NCBI RefSeq assembly: GCF_003945595.2
Contig: NW_024104365.1
Location: 5,613,049 to 5,677,048, forward strand
DNA from: Pipra filicauda
Lineage: Eukaryota; Chordata; Aves; Passeriformes; Pipridae
Reading direction: 5' to 3'
Length of the DNA: 64,000 nt
A program made the translations under genes and the position numbers. The notes beneath the pieces are model-generated. The model made no database searches. It was not told the DNA's origin and saw nothing but the letters and a program-made list of their open reading frames with translations. The first letter of the stretch is position 1. Each line of letters begins with the position of its first letter. Positions 61,301-64,000 of this stretch are shown piece by piece.

Positions 61301-64000
61301 ATCCTCATGTCACCTAAGTGTGTACTGTGAGAAATATAAGGTAAACTGAACCACATATATGACTATAATGTAGATCTCAGCAGGGATTCTCATGGTGACA
61401 GAGTTCACCTGCACATATCATTTCAATGTGGAAATGAAGAGAAGAAAGACCTAAACTCAAAAAATTAAATGATAACAGGATTATTTATTAAGATGAGGCT
61501 TTGTTCTTAATTTTGAGCTAGCATAAAATGAAACCACCATGCATATTTTTAAAGATCATCTAGAAACTATTCCTGTTGCTTCCAGTAAAATGTAGATGGA
61601 GGAAAAAACTGTTTATGAGAGTGTGCCTGCTACCTTTCTTCTCTTCCAAAGCTATTATTCAAGGAAGTATTGCACACAGATAACTGACAAACGGCACAAG
61701 AAATGGAGTTGCCCTTGCTCCTTTATTAAATAACTATCAAGGGAAAGCTTTTATATTTGTAAACAACTTCTGATTCTCCACTGGGTTAAGATGATCATCT
61801 TCTATAAGATGTCCTCTAAAATACTTCCTTGTCTGATCCTAAGTATGTGGATTAAACTTGGAACAAGTTGGCAGAAAAATTTTTGTTGTTCCTTGCCAAT
61901 GTGTTGTCAGGAACCAGAAACATTTGTCTCCATGAAAGCCAAAGGAATGATAAAATGCTTTGCATAAGGCTTTTTTTTTTAATGGACCAAAAGACAAAAT
62001 AAAAATCACATGAAACCAATTAAAAGAAACAGAGTAAAGATAAAGCTTGAAAAAAGAAACAGGACTGCTTTAAGTGCCTTCATGTCTGCACCCCAGTCTA
62101 AATTACCCTTGCTAAAAATCATGATGTTCATAAGGTTGAAACCCCCCTGGCTAGGACCATGGAATACAATGGACCTAATTTGTTTAGCTCCTTCACCAGC
62201 CACTAGGATGCCAAGTTTTCATTAATTATACTTGGTTAACTGGAGGAAAGGTCTTCCTAATGCTCCCTGATAAACAGTTGTGATAGCAGCCTCATGAGAC
62301 CAGTTACCTGTCAGGCCTTCTTTTCTGCTACATTCTTGTTAGTACATAAAGATTTGGTCTACTGACTTGAATAATTGTGCCTTCAGTTGTATGCATCAAA
62401 GCAATTTACAAACAAGCATTCATTAATAAGAACAAATGAATAGGGCATTAACTATTTTAGTTTATTCTTTTTTAACATCCTTATTGCTGATTTGGAATAC
62501 TAAGCCAACACCAAGCATATCTGAAGCTACAGAAAGATAGAAATACAGTATTAATTCACTATATATGTTATTCTTCCCTTCACTTTCCACCACGTATTTA
62601 AAATTATCTATGGACTTAAACCCAACACATTTTAACAGCAATTCCATAATTCTTACATGTTTTGGTCCAAACTGTTACAAAGAGAAAAATATTTTAATAT
62701 AAACATTCAAAAAGGGATTAGGAACACAAACTTTTAAATAGTAAATATTTTATAAAGGAAGAGATAGAATGATTTTTTAATATGTGCCTTGGCTATGGAA
62801 TATTGTCTTTCAGAACATTTTTATGTCTCTTTCAATTGAGTAGTTTAGATTAAGAAAAAACAACTATGTAAAATTGATGTATTGAAGTCAGTTGTCAAAA
62901 TGGTCTGTACTTATGCAAAATGTCCACAGCAGTAGTAGTTAAAGTATATACAATACTACTAGTGTAAAGTAGTATTTTAGTCTTCCTAATACTCAAGAGA
63001 GATACTTTGTGATCTCTGGGCTCTCTACTGATAAACAGGAAACCCCTAACAGGTGATATAGCAGCTATTCTTGAAACAACAATGGAGGGTTGTTTAACAT
63101 CAGAAATGTTTTAATTGTGAAGGAAGGACTGATCCTGGAAGCCTCCAGGAAGCCTGTTCAAAAGGTTAAGGTATAAAAAGAAGCTATCCATTGCTGGGGA
63201 AATGAATAGTTTGGGATGCAATGCTGCTGCTCCTACATAAATCATATTTTCTAAAATTCAGAACAGCTTTTCCACAATTTCACCTACATTATCTCAGCTT
63301 TGGGGTATACAAGAATACAGGCTTGAATGACTTGAGAGCTAATTCTTAAGTCTGTCTCAAGCTCAGGAGAGCAAAGCCCATGTGATATCTCAGTATCTAT
63401 AGTAATTTTATATAGCCTAACCCAGTCTCTACTTGAATGATGATATGCCTAACAGGTAACATGCAAGAAGTGAGGCACCCAGTGTCTGTGTCCTACCTCC
63501 AGTGTTAGATTGTAGGCATCAGAAACAGCACTGTGCATGGCAAAAATGTGTAGGAATCCTAGCCTGTGGCTTTCTTTCTTTGAATTATCTCTCATGAAAA
63601 ATAAAGAAATCTAGCCACAGGCACTACAACAGGTTGAGCTCTGAAGCATGATCTGAAACTCTTCCCAGTCCACAAAGGAGAAATTAAGTTCTGAGCAACA
63701 GCGTAACTCTGGTATTTTTGCACTAAACCAATCATTTCTGCTTGAATTATAGTGTATCTTTTGAAAAGACAGCTTGTATTGATTTAAGAGTTTCAGGTGG
63801 CATGGAAATCACTCCACTGCTAATACAGTGCTTTATTTTTAGTTGACATTCACCTCCACTAGCTTACATCTCTTGATGTCTTTATGCTTTTTTTTCTGTT
63901 AAGATACATAAATCTTTCCCATGTAGATACTTCGAAAATGAGATCAAGTCACAGATTAATCTCCTGTTGGATTATTTGATGGATTGATACTTTAAATCTT
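55371..64000. other. Gene-poor intergenic block with no recognised gene
   Basis: AT-rich sequence with a purine-rich tract at 61084-61144. No CR1, LTR, tRNA or coding exon was recognised. Reading frames are all under 95 codons and lack homology that I know. Confidence 0.55.
61084..61144 (+). repeat. Purine (GA)-rich tract
   Basis: Sixty bases almost free of pyrimidines, made of GGAAGG, AAAGG and GAGA motifs. The Lys/Glu-rich frame on one strand and Phe/Leu/Ser-rich frame on the other are composition artefacts. Confidence 0.85.

Noticed and set aside
5996..64000. LURAP1L, TYRP1 or NFIB exons expected near MPDZ by synteny
   Set aside because: I found no reading frame resembling any of them. 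They presumably lie outside the window.
1..64000. CRISPR arrays, bacterial operons, phage or insertion sequences
   Set aside because: Spliced exons, CR1 elements and microsatellites show this is vertebrate nuclear DNA; no such structures were seen.

Overview
This is a bird nuclear genome window holding the 3' end of one protein-coding gene followed by about 58 kb of gene-poor, AT-rich sequence. The avian assignment rests on eight CR1 LINE copies with the avian CR1 3' terminus (tandem ATTCTATG-type repeats) and on a long terminal repeat (LTR) of a kind common in neoavian, especially passerine, genomes. The only recognisable protein-coding gene is MPDZ (MUPP1). By conserved synteny (human 9p23, chicken Z) the window is probably on the Z chromosome, in the interval between MPDZ and LURAP1L/TYRP1. 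That placement is inference: neither neighbour is visible here.

Region by region. 1-3820 carries the last five coding exons of MPDZ on the + strand. They encode 203 residues, covering PDZ12 and PDZ13, and end at a TGA at 3818-3820. All splice sites are canonical and all phases agree. A 3' UTR of about 2.2 kb follows, with overlapping AATAAA signals at 5969-5978 and a GT-rich element downstream. From about 6.0 kb to the end I find no convincing exon of a second gene. The open reading frames there are short, lack homology I can recognise, or belong to CR1.

The intergenic part is structured by mobile elements. CR1 copies lie at 4330 (+, in the MPDZ UTR), 24985 (+), 36918 (+), 37561 (-), 41120 (+), 46487 (-), 52935 (-) and 54678 (-). 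A degraded LTR starts at 34649. Inside it sits the most notable feature of the window, a 335-bp SINE at 35148-35482. It has a tRNA-Glu(CTC)-derived head, intact A and B boxes, an unfamiliar 263-bp body, no poly-A tail, and a perfect 11-bp target-site duplication (TAGTTTCTGAC) on both sides. Active tRNA-derived SINEs are rare in birds, so the family and its LINE partner deserve identification.

Other signals are an eight-run G-quadruplex motif on the minus strand (21910-21953), a second quadruplex motif at 36777-36796, several microsatellites, short hairpins, and a cluster of TAATTA motifs beside a 22-bp direct repeat at 37478-37532. All family assignments come from reading the sequence and from remembered consensus features; no database search was run.
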